Part shown: piece by piece, positions 27,439 through 36,131 of the stretch
How positions within the stretch are numbered: the stretch's first letter is position 1
Layout of the letters: every line of letters begins with the position of its first letter
Source of the DNA: Burkholderiaceae bacterium
GTDB taxonomy: Bacteria; Pseudomonadota; Gammaproteobacteria; Burkholderiales; Burkholderiaceae_C
Direction: 5' to 3'
DNA length: 41,656 nucleotides
NCBI GenBank assembly: GCA_030653255.1
Contig: JAURZS010000013.1
Location: 1 to 41,656 of the forward strand
The notes under the pieces: model-generated
The model's database searches: none
Told to the model about the DNA's origin: nothing
The model's input: only the letters and a program-made list of their open reading frames with translations
Program-made: the position numbers and the translations under genes

Positions 27439-28269
27439 ATGCCCCAGAACATCAACGATTTCCAGCCGATCAAAGGCCGGCGCGCCTACGAAGAAATAGC
27501 CGCGAACATCCGCGAAATGGTGGTCAGCGGCAAGATCGCCGTCGGTGACAAGCTCCCTGCGGAGCGCGAGCTGGCCGAACGTCTCGGTGTCGGCCGCAAT
27601 GTGCTGCGCGAGGCGCTGCGCTCCCTGGAGACCGTGGGCTTGCTCGAAATGAAGCGCGGCAAATGGGGCGGCGCCTTCGTCACTTCCGGGCCGTCGAGCG
27701 TCGTATCCGAGCAGATGACCGACCTGCTGCGCATGGGCGGCGTCTCCTACGCAAGCGTCATCGAGGCCCGCATCTGGATCGGTGAAGTAGTGGTCCGCGC
27801 GGCGTGCCTGCGCCATGCCGCCGATGACGTCCGTGCTCTCGAAGACAACATCGATGCCGTCGAAAAGCTGTTCAACGAAGGCCGCATGGTCGAGAAGACC
27901 CAGAAAAACATCGAGTTCCACGACATTCTGGCCCGGGCCACCGGAAATCCCACGCTCGTGATCCTGATGAAATCGCTGACCGACATGGCCGCCTACTTCG
28001 CACGCAACATCGGCCCGGACCCGGCCAGCACGACGATACGCTCGCGGCGCTTGTTCATGAAAGCCTTCGTCGCACGCGATGTGGAAGGCGCGGTCAAGGA
28101 AATGGAGGCCAGTCTGCGGCGCCTGCAGGCGGTTCATGTGGATCTTGCCTCCCGCCATCATCAACCCGCCCGAACGCCTGCAAAACGTGCCGCACTCGCC
28201 AGGAAGGCGGCTGTGGCAAAAAAGGCCGCACCGGCAAAGCGCCCGGTCAAGCGCGTCACAAAGAACTGA
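27439..28269 (+). CDS. GntR-family (FadR/FCD subfamily) transcriptional regulator with Lys/Ala/Arg-rich C-terminal tail
   Basis: YEEIAANIREMVVSGKIAVGDKLPAERELAERLGVGRNVLREALRSLETVGLLEMKRG; C-terminal KRAALARKAAVAKKAAPAKRPVKRVTKN. Confidence 0.94.
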   Translation: MPQNINDFQPIKGRRAYEEIAANIREMVVSGKIAVGDKLPAERELAERLGVGRNVLREALRSLETVGLLEMKRGKWGGAFVTSGPSSVVSEQMTDLLRMGGVSYASVIEARIWIGEVVVRAACLRHAADDVRALEDNIDAVEKLFNEGRMVEKTQKNIEFHDILARATGNPTLVILMKSLTDMAAYFARNIGPDPASTTIRSRRLFMKAFVARDVEGAVKEMEASLRRLQAVHVDLASRHHQPARTPAKRAALARKAAVAKKAAPAKRPVKRVTKN

Positions 28270-28282
28270 TCGCGTACAGTCT

Positions 28283-29242
28283 TCATGGCTTGTCCATAGG
28301 GAGCGCAGCACCTATGCCACGCGCGCGCGCCGCCTCCAGGATGAACGCGCCGCAATAGATGTCCTGCAACGCCATGCCGTGCGACTCGAACAGGATGATC
28401 TGCGAGTCCAGGGTGCGCCCTTCGCGGCGCCCTGACACGATGTCGGACATGTCGGCGATGCTTTCCCAGTAGAGCAGGCCCGCTTCCACAGCAGGCAGCA
28501 GGTCGCCGCTTTCGGCTCGTGCGACCTCACGCGAATCCACCACGACCAGGTCTGCACGCTGGATGGTCTCGGTGTCGAGTTCGCGGCGGTCGATGGCGTT
28601 GACACCGGCCGCAGCAATGAACTGCCCCGGCTCCAGCCAGCGGCCATCAAACACCGGCCCTGCGCCACGCGTGATGGTGATCAGGATGTCGGAGCCTTCG
28701 ACCGCTTCTTGTGGCGATGCGGCAGGACGCACCCGGCGGCCGACTTTTGACGACATGGCCTCGCAGAACTTTGCCAGGCGTTCAGGGTTGCGGCTGTAGA
28801 CCTTGACTTCGCGGATGTCGCGCACCTTGCAGATGGCTTCCAGCTGTGTGACCGCCTGACGCCCGGAGCCGAACATGCCCACCACCCCGGAGTCTTCACG
28901 CGCCAGATACTTGGCCGCGACCGCCGTTGCCGCGCCGGTGCGCATCTGGCCGATCCAGTGGGCCTCGAGAATGGCCTCCAGGCTGCCGGTTTCGCGGTTG
29001 ATCAGCTGGATCAGGGATGTGTGGTTGTGCGGCAGTACGTAGTAGGCCTTGAAGCCGGCGAGATTCAGGTCGAGCGAGGCGCCCTGCAGGATATGCAGGT
29101 GCGCGCCCGGCATGCGGGTGCGTTGGCGCGGTATGTCGAAGGCGCGCCCGGCTGCACGCGCCGCAAACGCGTGCTCCACCTGCTCGATGGCCTGCTCCAT
29201 GGTCAGCAGAGGCCGGATCTGTTCTTCGCTCAGGTAAATCAT
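28283..29242 (-). CDS. Ornithine cyclodeaminase / mu-crystallin family protein
   Basis: MIYLSEEQIRPLLTMEQAIEQVEHAFAA; GVVGMFGSGRQAVTQLEAICKVRDIREVKVYSRNPE; IAAAGVNAIDRRELD. ATG 29242; upstream part of the 626-aa ORF rejected. Confidence 0.92.
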   Translation of the reverse strand: MIYLSEEQIRPLLTMEQAIEQVEHAFAARAAGRAFDIPRQRTRMPGAHLHILQGASLDLNLAGFKAYYVLPHNHTSLIQLINRETGSLEAILEAHWIGQMRTGAATAVAAKYLAREDSGVVGMFGSGRQAVTQLEAICKVRDIREVKVYSRNPERLAKFCEAMSSKVGRRVRPAASPQEAVEGSDILITITRGAGPVFDGRWLEPGQFIAAAGVNAIDRRELDTETIQRADLVVVDSREVARAESGDLLPAVEAGLLYWESIADMSDIVSGRREGRTLDSQIILFESHGMALQDIYCGAFILEAARARGIGAALPMDKP

Positions 29243-29286
29243 GGGGATTCCTCGTTCTTGTTCCAATGTCACTGGCCCGGCCATTG

Positions 29287-30693
29287 CTACAGCCAGGCCG
29301 CCACATGCGCGCCCAGCGGCACGGGCGGCAAGTCCCAGCGCGCGGGCGTGCGCGAGAAGCGCGCAATGGGCGGCAATTGCTCCAACTTTCCGTAGGGAGA
29401 GTCGCGCGACTCCAGCACGGGCTGGATTGCGAAGGGATCCACGGGCTGAGCAGGGACCGGCTGCTCGCCCAGGCTCTGCACCCACATGGATGTGCCGGTG
29501 AGCGAGACCTCCACCTGGTAGCTGCCGCCGTGCAGGCTGCGCAGCAACAGCGCCGCCGCGGCGCCAGCGGCGCCCAGATAGCCCGTGAGGTAATCGTTGA
29601 GAAAGTGCGAGGGCACCAGGCGCGGTCGCCCGCCCCGCCCTTCGGTGTGGCAGATGCCGCTGACCAGCTGGCCGATCTGCTCGAAGCCGCCCCGGTCGGC
29701 CCAGGGGCCATCGGAGCCGTAGGTGCTGACAGAGACGTGGATGATGCCCGGGCGCATGCGTGTCAGATCCTGCGCAGAAAAGCCACGCCGCGCCAGGCTG
29801 CCAGGGCGCCATGAATCGATGAACACATCGGCATCGCGACATAGCCTGCGCAGGCGCTCTGTGTCGGCTTCCTGGCGCAGATCGAGAAAGGCTGCACGCT
29901 TGCCGATGCCGGTGTCCATGATTTGCACCAGCGGGTCGGGCTGATAGGGCGCAGAGATGCGCAAGGCCTCGGCGCCCTGCTCGGCCAGCGTGCGCGCGAC
30001 CACCGGGCCTGCAATCACATGCGACACATCGAGCACACGCAGGCCGGACAGGGGGCGCTCGGGCAAGGTGGCGGGTGGTGGCACCGGCGCGCTGTCGGCG
30101 ATGCGCCGAATGCAAATGGTGGGGTTGCGGCTCAGCGCCTGGCCTTGCGGATGCGCCAGCCACTGCGCGCGGGAGCGCACGCAGGCGCCGGGAATCCGGT
30201 GCAGTGCGAAAAGGTCTTCCAGCGCATCACCCGTGTGTTTGCGGATGGCCCGGGCCAGCGCCGGCCGTGTGTTGGCGCAGTCCAGTATCTCCAGTGTCCG
30301 GTTGCGCAGCGCAGGATAGGAAGCCACCGGGTAAAACCAGCGGTCATCTGCTGTTTCGAAAAAATCCTGGGCCAGCTCCGCGCCGGGTATCAGTGGCATG
30401 GGGTAACCGTTTTGCCGCTGATAGCGCACCGGGTACAGGCCGGCGGCGGCCTGCAGCAGATCAATCTCGATGTGCTGGGCCGCGCCGCCGCAATGGCGCC
30501 ACCATTGCTCCACTGCGATGGCGTTGGCCGCGATGGCCGCGGCGCAGGCCTCGACGATGCGGTGCGGCGTGTCGTAGGCCGGCGCACCACCCACGATGCG
30601 CAGAGGAAGCCGCCCCGGCGTGGCATCAGGTTCTCCGCCGGCGCCGCGCAACAGGTCCAGCGCGGCCTGCGCGACGTCGAAGCCGACGTTCAT
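29287..30693 (-). CDS. CaiB/BaiF-family CoA-transferase with apparently permuted domain order
   Basis: LSGLRVLDVSHVIAGPVVARTLAEQGAEALRISAP begins ~200 residues into the protein; catalytic Asp context HFLNDYLTGYLGAAG near the C-terminus. ATG 30693 overlaps the SDR stop. Confidence 0.85.
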   Translation of the reverse strand: MNVGFDVAQAALDLLRGAGGEPDATPGRLPLRIVGGAPAYDTPHRIVEACAAAIAANAIAVEQWWRHCGGAAQHIEIDLLQAAAGLYPVRYQRQNGYPMPLIPGAELAQDFFETADDRWFYPVASYPALRNRTLEILDCANTRPALARAIRKHTGDALEDLFALHRIPGACVRSRAQWLAHPQGQALSRNPTICIRRIADSAPVPPPATLPERPLSGLRVLDVSHVIAGPVVARTLAEQGAEALRISAPYQPDPLVQIMDTGIGKRAAFLDLRQEADTERLRRLCRDADVFIDSWRPGSLARRGFSAQDLTRMRPGIIHVSVSTYGSDGPWADRGGFEQIGQLVSGICHTEGRGGRPRLVPSHFLNDYLTGYLGAAGAAAALLLRSLHGGSYQVEVSLTGTSMWVQSLGEQPVPAQPVDPFAIQPVLESRDSPYGKLEQLPPIARFSRTPARWDLPPVPLGAHVAAWL

Positions 30694-31436
30694 CCCATGA
30701 ATCCGCCACCGTTGGCGTCGATGCAGGCGCCGCAAATGAAACCGGCCGCAGGCGTTGCGAGGAAGTCCACCGCCGCCGCGATTTCTTCGGCGGTGCCGCG
30801 GCGCGCCGAAGCCACGTTGGCCGCCGACTTGGCCAGTGTTTCCTTGGAGCTTTGCAGGGAAAGCGGCGTGTCCACCGGACCGGGCGCCACGCAGTTGACC
30901 GTGATGCCGCTGGCCGCGAATTCGCCGGCCAACTGTCGCGTCATGCCGACCAGGCCGGCCTTGGACACAGAGTAGAAAGCCGACACGCCGGGGATGTAGG
31001 TTCGCCCGGCACGCGAGGCGATGTTGATGACGCGGCCCCATCCGCGCTCGCGCATGGCGGGCAGCAGTTCACGGCACAGCAGGAAGGGCGCCGCGAGATT
31101 GACCTGCATCACGGCGTTCCAGACTTCCATGTCGATTTCTTCGGTGCGGTAGCCGCGCCCTTCGCGCTTGGGGTTGATGCCGGCGTTGTTCACCAGGATG
31201 TCGCAGCCGCCGAATTCACCACGGGCGTAGCGGGCCAGATCGAGCACTTCCTTCTCGATGGACAGATCGACCACCCGGGCGCTGGCGCCGGGCAAGGTCT
31301 TGGCGGTCTGCACGACCGACTCGTTGCGGTCAACCAGCAGGACGCGCACGCCGCGCTGGGAAAAGGCCTTGGCAACCGCCGCTCCGATGCCGCCGGCCGC
31401 GCCGGTGACCAATGCCGAATGGGTGACTTGATTCAT
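30690..31436 (-). CDS. Short-chain dehydrogenase/reductase (SDR)
   Basis: SALVTGAAGGIGAAVAKAFSQRGVRVLLVDRN; DILVNNAGINP; SAFYSVSKAGLVGMTRQLAGEFAASGITVNCVAPGPV. Confidence 0.95.
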   Translation of the reverse strand: MNQVTHSALVTGAAGGIGAAVAKAFSQRGVRVLLVDRNESVVQTAKTLPGASARVVDLSIEKEVLDLARYARGEFGGCDILVNNAGINPKREGRGYRTEEIDMEVWNAVMQVNLAAPFLLCRELLPAMRERGWGRVINIASRAGRTYIPGVSAFYSVSKAGLVGMTRQLAGEFAASGITVNCVAPGPVDTPLSLQSSKETLAKSAANVASARRGTAEEIAAAVDFLATPAAGFICGACIDANGGGFMG

Positions 31437-31539
31437 GGTGAGGTCTTGCTCCTGAGGTTGTTTCTATTGGTCCTACCTTCAGCCAATTCTACACACTCCA
31501 GGGAATGCCGGCCCGCGCCAGCCGACCTCGGGGCCGGCC

Positions 31540-32148
31540 TCAATAAGGCAGGACGAAGCCGTTCTTGCCGGCGTTCACCCGCAGCACTGTGGGCTTGCCA
31601 TTGACCATCTGCGCCGACAGGGACACGCTCGCGCCGGGCACCAGCAGGCTGCGGTCTCCTGGCCGAAAGGTGACGATGGGCGCGTCCATCGGAACAACCA
31701 CGGTTTTCTCGCCTCCCTGGTAGCGCAGCTGCAGCGTGCGGCCCTGGGTGGCGGTCAGTACATCAGCCACGGTGGCGTTGGTCATGGTGCTGCGCTCTTG
31801 CAGATCGAAGGGGCGATGGCCCTCGCCCACGCCGCGGGAGGCCTCGGGGAACACGGTCACGGCGATGGCGCGCTGCGTGCCGTCGGCCTGTGGCATGGCT
31901 GCCGTGCCGATGAAGCTGCCCGGCTTGATGTCGGACAGTGCGATCGGATAGGTCTCGGTCACAATGACTTTGTCGTTCAGCGCCAGTTCAATGACTTCAC
32001 CGCGACGCTCCTTCACGACCAGGGTGCTGGAGGTGACGCTTTGCACCGTGCCGCGCAGGCGCTGCACGGGCGGGGCGGACTGCGCCAGGCACAGGTTCAT
32101 GGACAGGCCCAATGCAAACAGGGCCAGGCGACGGGTATGAGTGATCAT
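31540..32148 (-). CDS. Exported protein of unknown function, DUF5666-like
   Basis: Signal peptide then VQRLRGTVQSVTSSTLVVKERRGEVIELALNDKVIVTETYPIALSDIKPGSFIGTAAM. Confidence 0.7.
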   Translation of the reverse strand: MITHTRRLALFALGLSMNLCLAQSAPPVQRLRGTVQSVTSSTLVVKERRGEVIELALNDKVIVTETYPIALSDIKPGSFIGTAAMPQADGTQRAIAVTVFPEASRGVGEGHRPFDLQERSTMTNATVADVLTATQGRTLQLRYQGGEKTVVVPMDAPIVTFRPGDRSLLVPGASVSLSAQMVNGKPTVLRVNAGKNGFVLPY

Positions 32149-32188
32149 GGCGACGGCATCCTCGGTGGATGCCGCATTGTGACCTGAA

Positions 32189-32461
32189 TCAGCGCTCGTG
32201 TGCCCTGGCGTCTTTCAGGGCGGCGTGTAGTTGTTCCAGCGCCTGCGCACAGCGCAATGCCGTGGCGCGCAAGGCGCTGGCGTCATTGTCCGGCGCCACC
32301 CGCGCGGCATCTTCCAGTGTCGTTACAACAGCGCGGAATAGATAACCCCAGTCTTCCTGGGTAATGTGGTTCGCAGGACACCGCGATAGCGCCCGTGTCG
32401 GCGTGCTGGTGCGAGCTACTGCGGAGAACCTTGCAAGGGGGTTGGTCTGGATCTGAATCAT
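32189..32461 (-). CDS. Small hypothetical protein
   Basis: 90 aa, ITQEDWGYLFRAVVTTLEDAARVAPDNDASALRATALRCAQALEQLHAAL; helical and plausible, no family recognised. Confidence 0.5.
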   Translation of the reverse strand: MIQIQTNPLARFSAVARTSTPTRALSRCPANHITQEDWGYLFRAVVTTLEDAARVAPDNDASALRATALRCAQALEQLHAALKDARAHER

Positions 32462-32572
32462 GATGGCTAGCAGCTCCCACAGTGCAACTCCTTGTAGATC
32501 TTCCAGTCTGCGGCATGGAAGCTGCCCACAACAGACCCACGGGAGTCAGAGGCCCTAGTATGTGCCGGAATG

Positions 32573-32596
32573 CGGCGGCAGTTCTGTCTGCCACCG
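32573..32596 (-). terminator. Stem-loop downstream of enoyl-CoA hydratase gene
   Basis: Minus strand CGGTGGCAG-ACAGAA-CTGCCGCCG, 9-bp stem with one G-U; no U-tract. Confidence 0.35.
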
Positions 32597-32638
32597 TACA
32601 TAGAAGCAGGGTTATCTGACTCGCCGGGCCGGCGCCAT

Positions 32639-33448
32639 TTATGACTTGGGACTATCGGCATTCCAGGACGCGCGGCGCTTGCCCAGAAAAGCGCCGATGC
32701 CCTCGGCGGCCTCCTGCGTGTCCCAGGCGTCGGCCAGGGCATTGACCACGTAAGCCATGCTGTCGGCCATGTCGTGCTCGTGCGAGAACTGAATCAGCTT
32801 CTTGGTCGCCGCGACCGCGCCGGGTGCGCATTCCAGGAGGTCGGACAGTTCGCGCTCGATCGCTGCATCAAGATCGGCCGCATCGACCACTTCAGACAGC
32901 AAGCCGAAACGCAACGCGTCGGCCGCGGGCATCAGGCGCGCAGTGAGGAACACGCGCCGGGCGTTCGGCTCGCCCATGCGCGCAACGACAAAGGGACCGA
33001 TGTTGGCGGGGATCAATCCCAGGCGCGTTTCGCTCAGCCTGCACACCGCATGCTGCGAGCCGATGGCGATGTCGCACACAGCCACCATGCCCGTGCCGCC
33101 GCCATAGGCAGCGCCGTTGATGCGGCCGATCAGGGGCACCGGCAGTTCGTTCAGGCCCTTGAGCACACGGCCGAGCACCGCGCCTTCTTTGATGCGGTCT
33201 GCGCGCGACATCTGCATCGCGCCGCGCAGCCAGTGCATGTCGGCGCCGGCGCAGAAGTTCTCACCGGCGCCGGTCAGCACTGCGGCGCGCAGGCCGCCTT
33301 GCCCATGGATCCAGTCGATCACGCGCAGCAGGTCCGACTGCATCGCAGCGCTCAGCGCATTGCGGGCCTGCGGCCGGTTCATGGTGATATAGGCGACGCC
33401 GCGCTGGTCCAGCCGCAGCAAAACAGTTTCAAGGGTAGGAGGGTTCAT
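32639..33448 (-). CDS. Enoyl-CoA hydratase/isomerase (crotonase) family protein
   Basis: VAYITMNRPQARNALSAAM; AAVLTGAGENFCAGADMHWLRG; LIGRINGAAYGGGTGMVAVCDIAIGS. Confidence 0.94.
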   Translation of the reverse strand: MNPPTLETVLLRLDQRGVAYITMNRPQARNALSAAMQSDLLRVIDWIHGQGGLRAAVLTGAGENFCAGADMHWLRGAMQMSRADRIKEGAVLGRVLKGLNELPVPLIGRINGAAYGGGTGMVAVCDIAIGSQHAVCRLSETRLGLIPANIGPFVVARMGEPNARRVFLTARLMPAADALRFGLLSEVVDAADLDAAIERELSDLLECAPGAVAATKKLIQFSHEHDMADSMAYVVNALADAWDTQEAAEGIGAFLGKRRASWNADSPKS

Positions 33449-33476
33449 TGATGTGCCCGGTTAAAAAAGTGTCAGG

Positions 33477-34889
33477 TCAGCCGCCGCCCAGGGCCTTGAC
33501 CAGAAACACGGAGGTGAGCATGCGCTGGCCCAGCAACTGGGCCGCCTGCCGCTCGGAATTGAGAAGGGATTGCTGGGCCGTGATCACATCGAGGTAGGAG
33601 GACACACCCCCCTCGTAGCGGCTGTTGGCCAGATCCAGGACGCGCCGGGCGCTTTGCACCGCGGTGCGGGCCTGCGCATGCGCGCGCTCCAGCGCCGCCA
33701 GGCTGCTGATGCCATCCTCGGCCTCCTGCATGGCGGTGAGCACGACACGCCGGTAGTTGGACACTGTGGCTTCATAGCCCGCCTTGGCAAACCGGAGATT
33801 GGCATCGAGACGCCCCCCATCGAACAGTGCCTGCGTGGCCGAAACGCCGAGCGACCACAACAGGCTCGGCGCATCGAAAAGCCTTGACAGGGTGCGGCTG
33901 TCCACGCCCAGCGCAGGGTTCAGGACGATGCTGGGATAGAAGGCCGCGTTGGCCACGCCGATCTGCGCGTTGGCCACCGCCATGGCGCGTTCCGCCGAAG
34001 CCACATCGGGACGGCGCTCCAGCAGGTCGCTGGGCAGTCCCAAGGGCACGGCGGGCGGCACCATGGGTTGCGACTGTTGCCCCAGCGTGAACCGTGGCGC
34101 AGCCGTGCCGGTGAGGGTGGCGATCGCGTGCTCGAAGAGTCCGCGCTGGCGGCGCAGCAGATCGACCTGGGTCAGGGTGTTGTCCAGCAAAGCCTGCTGC
34201 TGCGCCACGTCGAGACCGGAGCTCGCGCCCAGTTCGTGCCGGGCGGTAGCCAGCTCCAGCGCGCGCCGCTGCAGCGCGATGGAGCGCGACAGCACGTCGA
34301 GCTCGGTATCGAGTGCGCGCAGGCTGAAGTAGTTGCTCGCCAGATCTGCGCCCACCAGCAGCCGCAGGTTCTCCAGGTCGGCGGCAGACTGCTCGGCCGA
34401 GGCACGCGCACCGTCCACGGTGCTCTGCACCCGGCCCGCGAGATCCGCCTCGTAGTTGACCGACAGCGTGGCCGCGTAGTCGTCCTGCACAGTCGAGAAG
34501 TTGACCGAGTTGTAGTTGGTCAGGGGCCGGTTGGCCGATATCCTGAACCGCGACACGCGCGCGCCGAGATTGACCTGGGGAAAGGTCGCGGCCTCGCTGG
34601 ACGCAACAAGGCTGCGAGCCTGCGTCAGACGCGCCTGGGCCACAGCCAGGGTCTGGTTGCCGCCCATTGCCTGGCGCATCAGCGAGTCAAGTTGCGGATC
34701 CTGGAAGCGCAGCCACCACTCGCCTTTGGCCGCGCCATCTCTGGGTGCGCTCGCGCGCCAGGGAGCCTCGGTCTGCCAGGCCGCAGGCATGTCGAGTGCG
34801 GGCTTGCGGTAGGCCGGTGCGGTGGCACAGCCCCCCAGACCGGCGGCGGCCAGCGCCAGCAGCGCGTGTCGCAGCAGCGCGAGATTCAC
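33477..34889 (-). CDS. RND efflux outer-membrane factor (OprM/NodT family lipoprotein)
   Basis: Lipobox ALAAAGLGGC; LARQALDSLMRQA-type repeats, GLPSDLLERRPDVASAERAMAVANAQIGVANAAFYPSI. Confidence 0.95.
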   Translation of the reverse strand: MNLALLRHALLALAAAGLGGCATAPAYRKPALDMPAAWQTEAPWRASAPRDGAAKGEWWLRFQDPQLDSLMRQAMGGNQTLAVAQARLTQARSLVASSEAATFPQVNLGARVSRFRISANRPLTNYNSVNFSTVQDDYAATLSVNYEADLAGRVQSTVDGARASAEQSAADLENLRLLVGADLASNYFSLRALDTELDVLSRSIALQRRALELATARHELGASSGLDVAQQQALLDNTLTQVDLLRRQRGLFEHAIATLTGTAAPRFTLGQQSQPMVPPAVPLGLPSDLLERRPDVASAERAMAVANAQIGVANAAFYPSIVLNPALGVDSRTLSRLFDAPSLLWSLGVSATQALFDGGRLDANLRFAKAGYEATVSNYRRVVLTAMQEAEDGISSLAALERAHAQARTAVQSARRVLDLANSRYEGGVSSYLDVITAQQSLLNSERQAAQLLGQRMLTSVFLVKALGGG

Positions 34890-36127
34890 GATGCCCGCCC
34901 GGCGGGCTGGCTGGCCGGCTTGGCCGGCGGCGCGACCGCAACTTCGTCGCCCTCGGCCAGAGAGTCCGGCGGATTGAGCACCAGCCGGTCGGCAGCCTCT
35001 ACGCCGTCGATGACTTCAACCGTCTCTCCGTAATTGCGCCCGATCTGCACCGGGCGCAGCCGCACCCGGCCCGCATCATCGACCACTGCCACACGCATGC
35101 CTTCGCCACGAATCAGCAGCGCATTGTTGGGTATGACCAGCGCCCGGCTGGGCAGCAAAGGCAGTTGCACCTGAACGAAGGCGCCCGGCAGCAGCCGGCC
35201 ATCGCGGTTGGGCAGCGCGATCTCCACCTGCATGGTGCGCGTCACGGCGTCGATGGACGCGGCCGTGCGCGCCACCTGCCCCTGGAACTTCTGGCCGCGC
35301 AGCTCGGTCTGGGTCACGATCACGGGCTGGCCGGGCTTGATGAGCTGCGAGTAGGACTGCGGCACGTTGATGTATACCCGCAGCGGATCGGTCTGCGCCA
35401 GCACAAACAGCGCGCGCCCCGCTCCGCCACCCGCGCCGGCGTCGATCAGGTCGCCGATGTCCACGTTGCGCCGTGTGATGACGCCCGCGAAAGGCGCAAC
35501 GATGCGCTTGAAGTTCTCCAGCTGACGCAGCCGCTCGACGTTGGCGTCTGCCGCCGCCAGATTGGCACCGGCCTGGGTGAAGGCGCTGCGCCGCTCTTCG
35601 AGTTCTTGCTGCGATACGGCGTCGCGGCGTCGCAAGGCTTCCCAGCGTTCGGTCGTGGTGCGGGCCAGTTCGAGGCTGGCGGCCGCCTGCTGGCGTGCGG
35701 CCACGGCCTGCGAGAGCTGCTGGTCGATCTCGGGCGTGTCGAGCTCGGCGAGCAACTCGCCCTGCCGCACATGGCTGCCGATGTCTTTGTACCAGCGGCG
35801 CAAATAGCCGCCGGCGCGCGCATTGATGGGTGACTGCACAAAGCCTTGCAGCGTACCCGGCAGGGCCAGCGTCTGACCGGTGTCCGCCGCCTTGGGCTGG
35901 GCGGTTCGCACATAGAGGCGGGCCCGCTCTGCGGTGCCGGACTCCAGCGCCTTGGCATTGGACATGCGGCTGATCACGGTGCGCCCCGCGCCAATGGCCA
36001 GCAGTATCAGCACAATCAGCGTCAGCCAGCGGGCGCGGCGCACGACCTGCCCGCGCTTGAGAAGCTCGCCCGAGTCGCCGGGCTCCACAGGGTGGATGGC
36101 CAAAGGAGAATGACGTTCTTCAGACAT
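34886..36127 (-). CDS. RND efflux periplasmic adaptor (membrane fusion) protein
   Basis: LPGTLQGFVQSPINARAGGYLRRWYKDIGSHVRQGELLAELDTPEIDQQLSQA; IVAPFAGVITRRNVDIGDLI. Confidence 0.95.
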   Translation of the reverse strand: MSEERHSPLAIHPVEPGDSGELLKRGQVVRRARWLTLIVLILLAIGAGRTVISRMSNAKALESGTAERARLYVRTAQPKAADTGQTLALPGTLQGFVQSPINARAGGYLRRWYKDIGSHVRQGELLAELDTPEIDQQLSQAVAARQQAAASLELARTTTERWEALRRRDAVSQQELEERRSAFTQAGANLAAADANVERLRQLENFKRIVAPFAGVITRRNVDIGDLIDAGAGGGAGRALFVLAQTDPLRVYINVPQSYSQLIKPGQPVIVTQTELRGQKFQGQVARTAASIDAVTRTMQVEIALPNRDGRLLPGAFVQVQLPLLPSRALVIPNNALLIRGEGMRVAVVDDAGRVRLRPVQIGRNYGETVEVIDGVEAADRLVLNPPDSLAEGDEVAVAPPAKPASQPAGRAS

Positions 36128-36131
36128 GGTT

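Noticed and set aside
29243-30163. Upstream 300 residues of the 626-aa ORF containing ornithine cyclodeaminase
   Set aside because: This part is an alternate frame of the CoA-transferase gene; real start is ATG at 29242.
30694-31041. N-terminal extension of the 584-aa CoA-transferase ORF
   Set aside because: Overlaps the SDR gene in another frame; ATG 30693 in an ATGA overlap is the sensible start.
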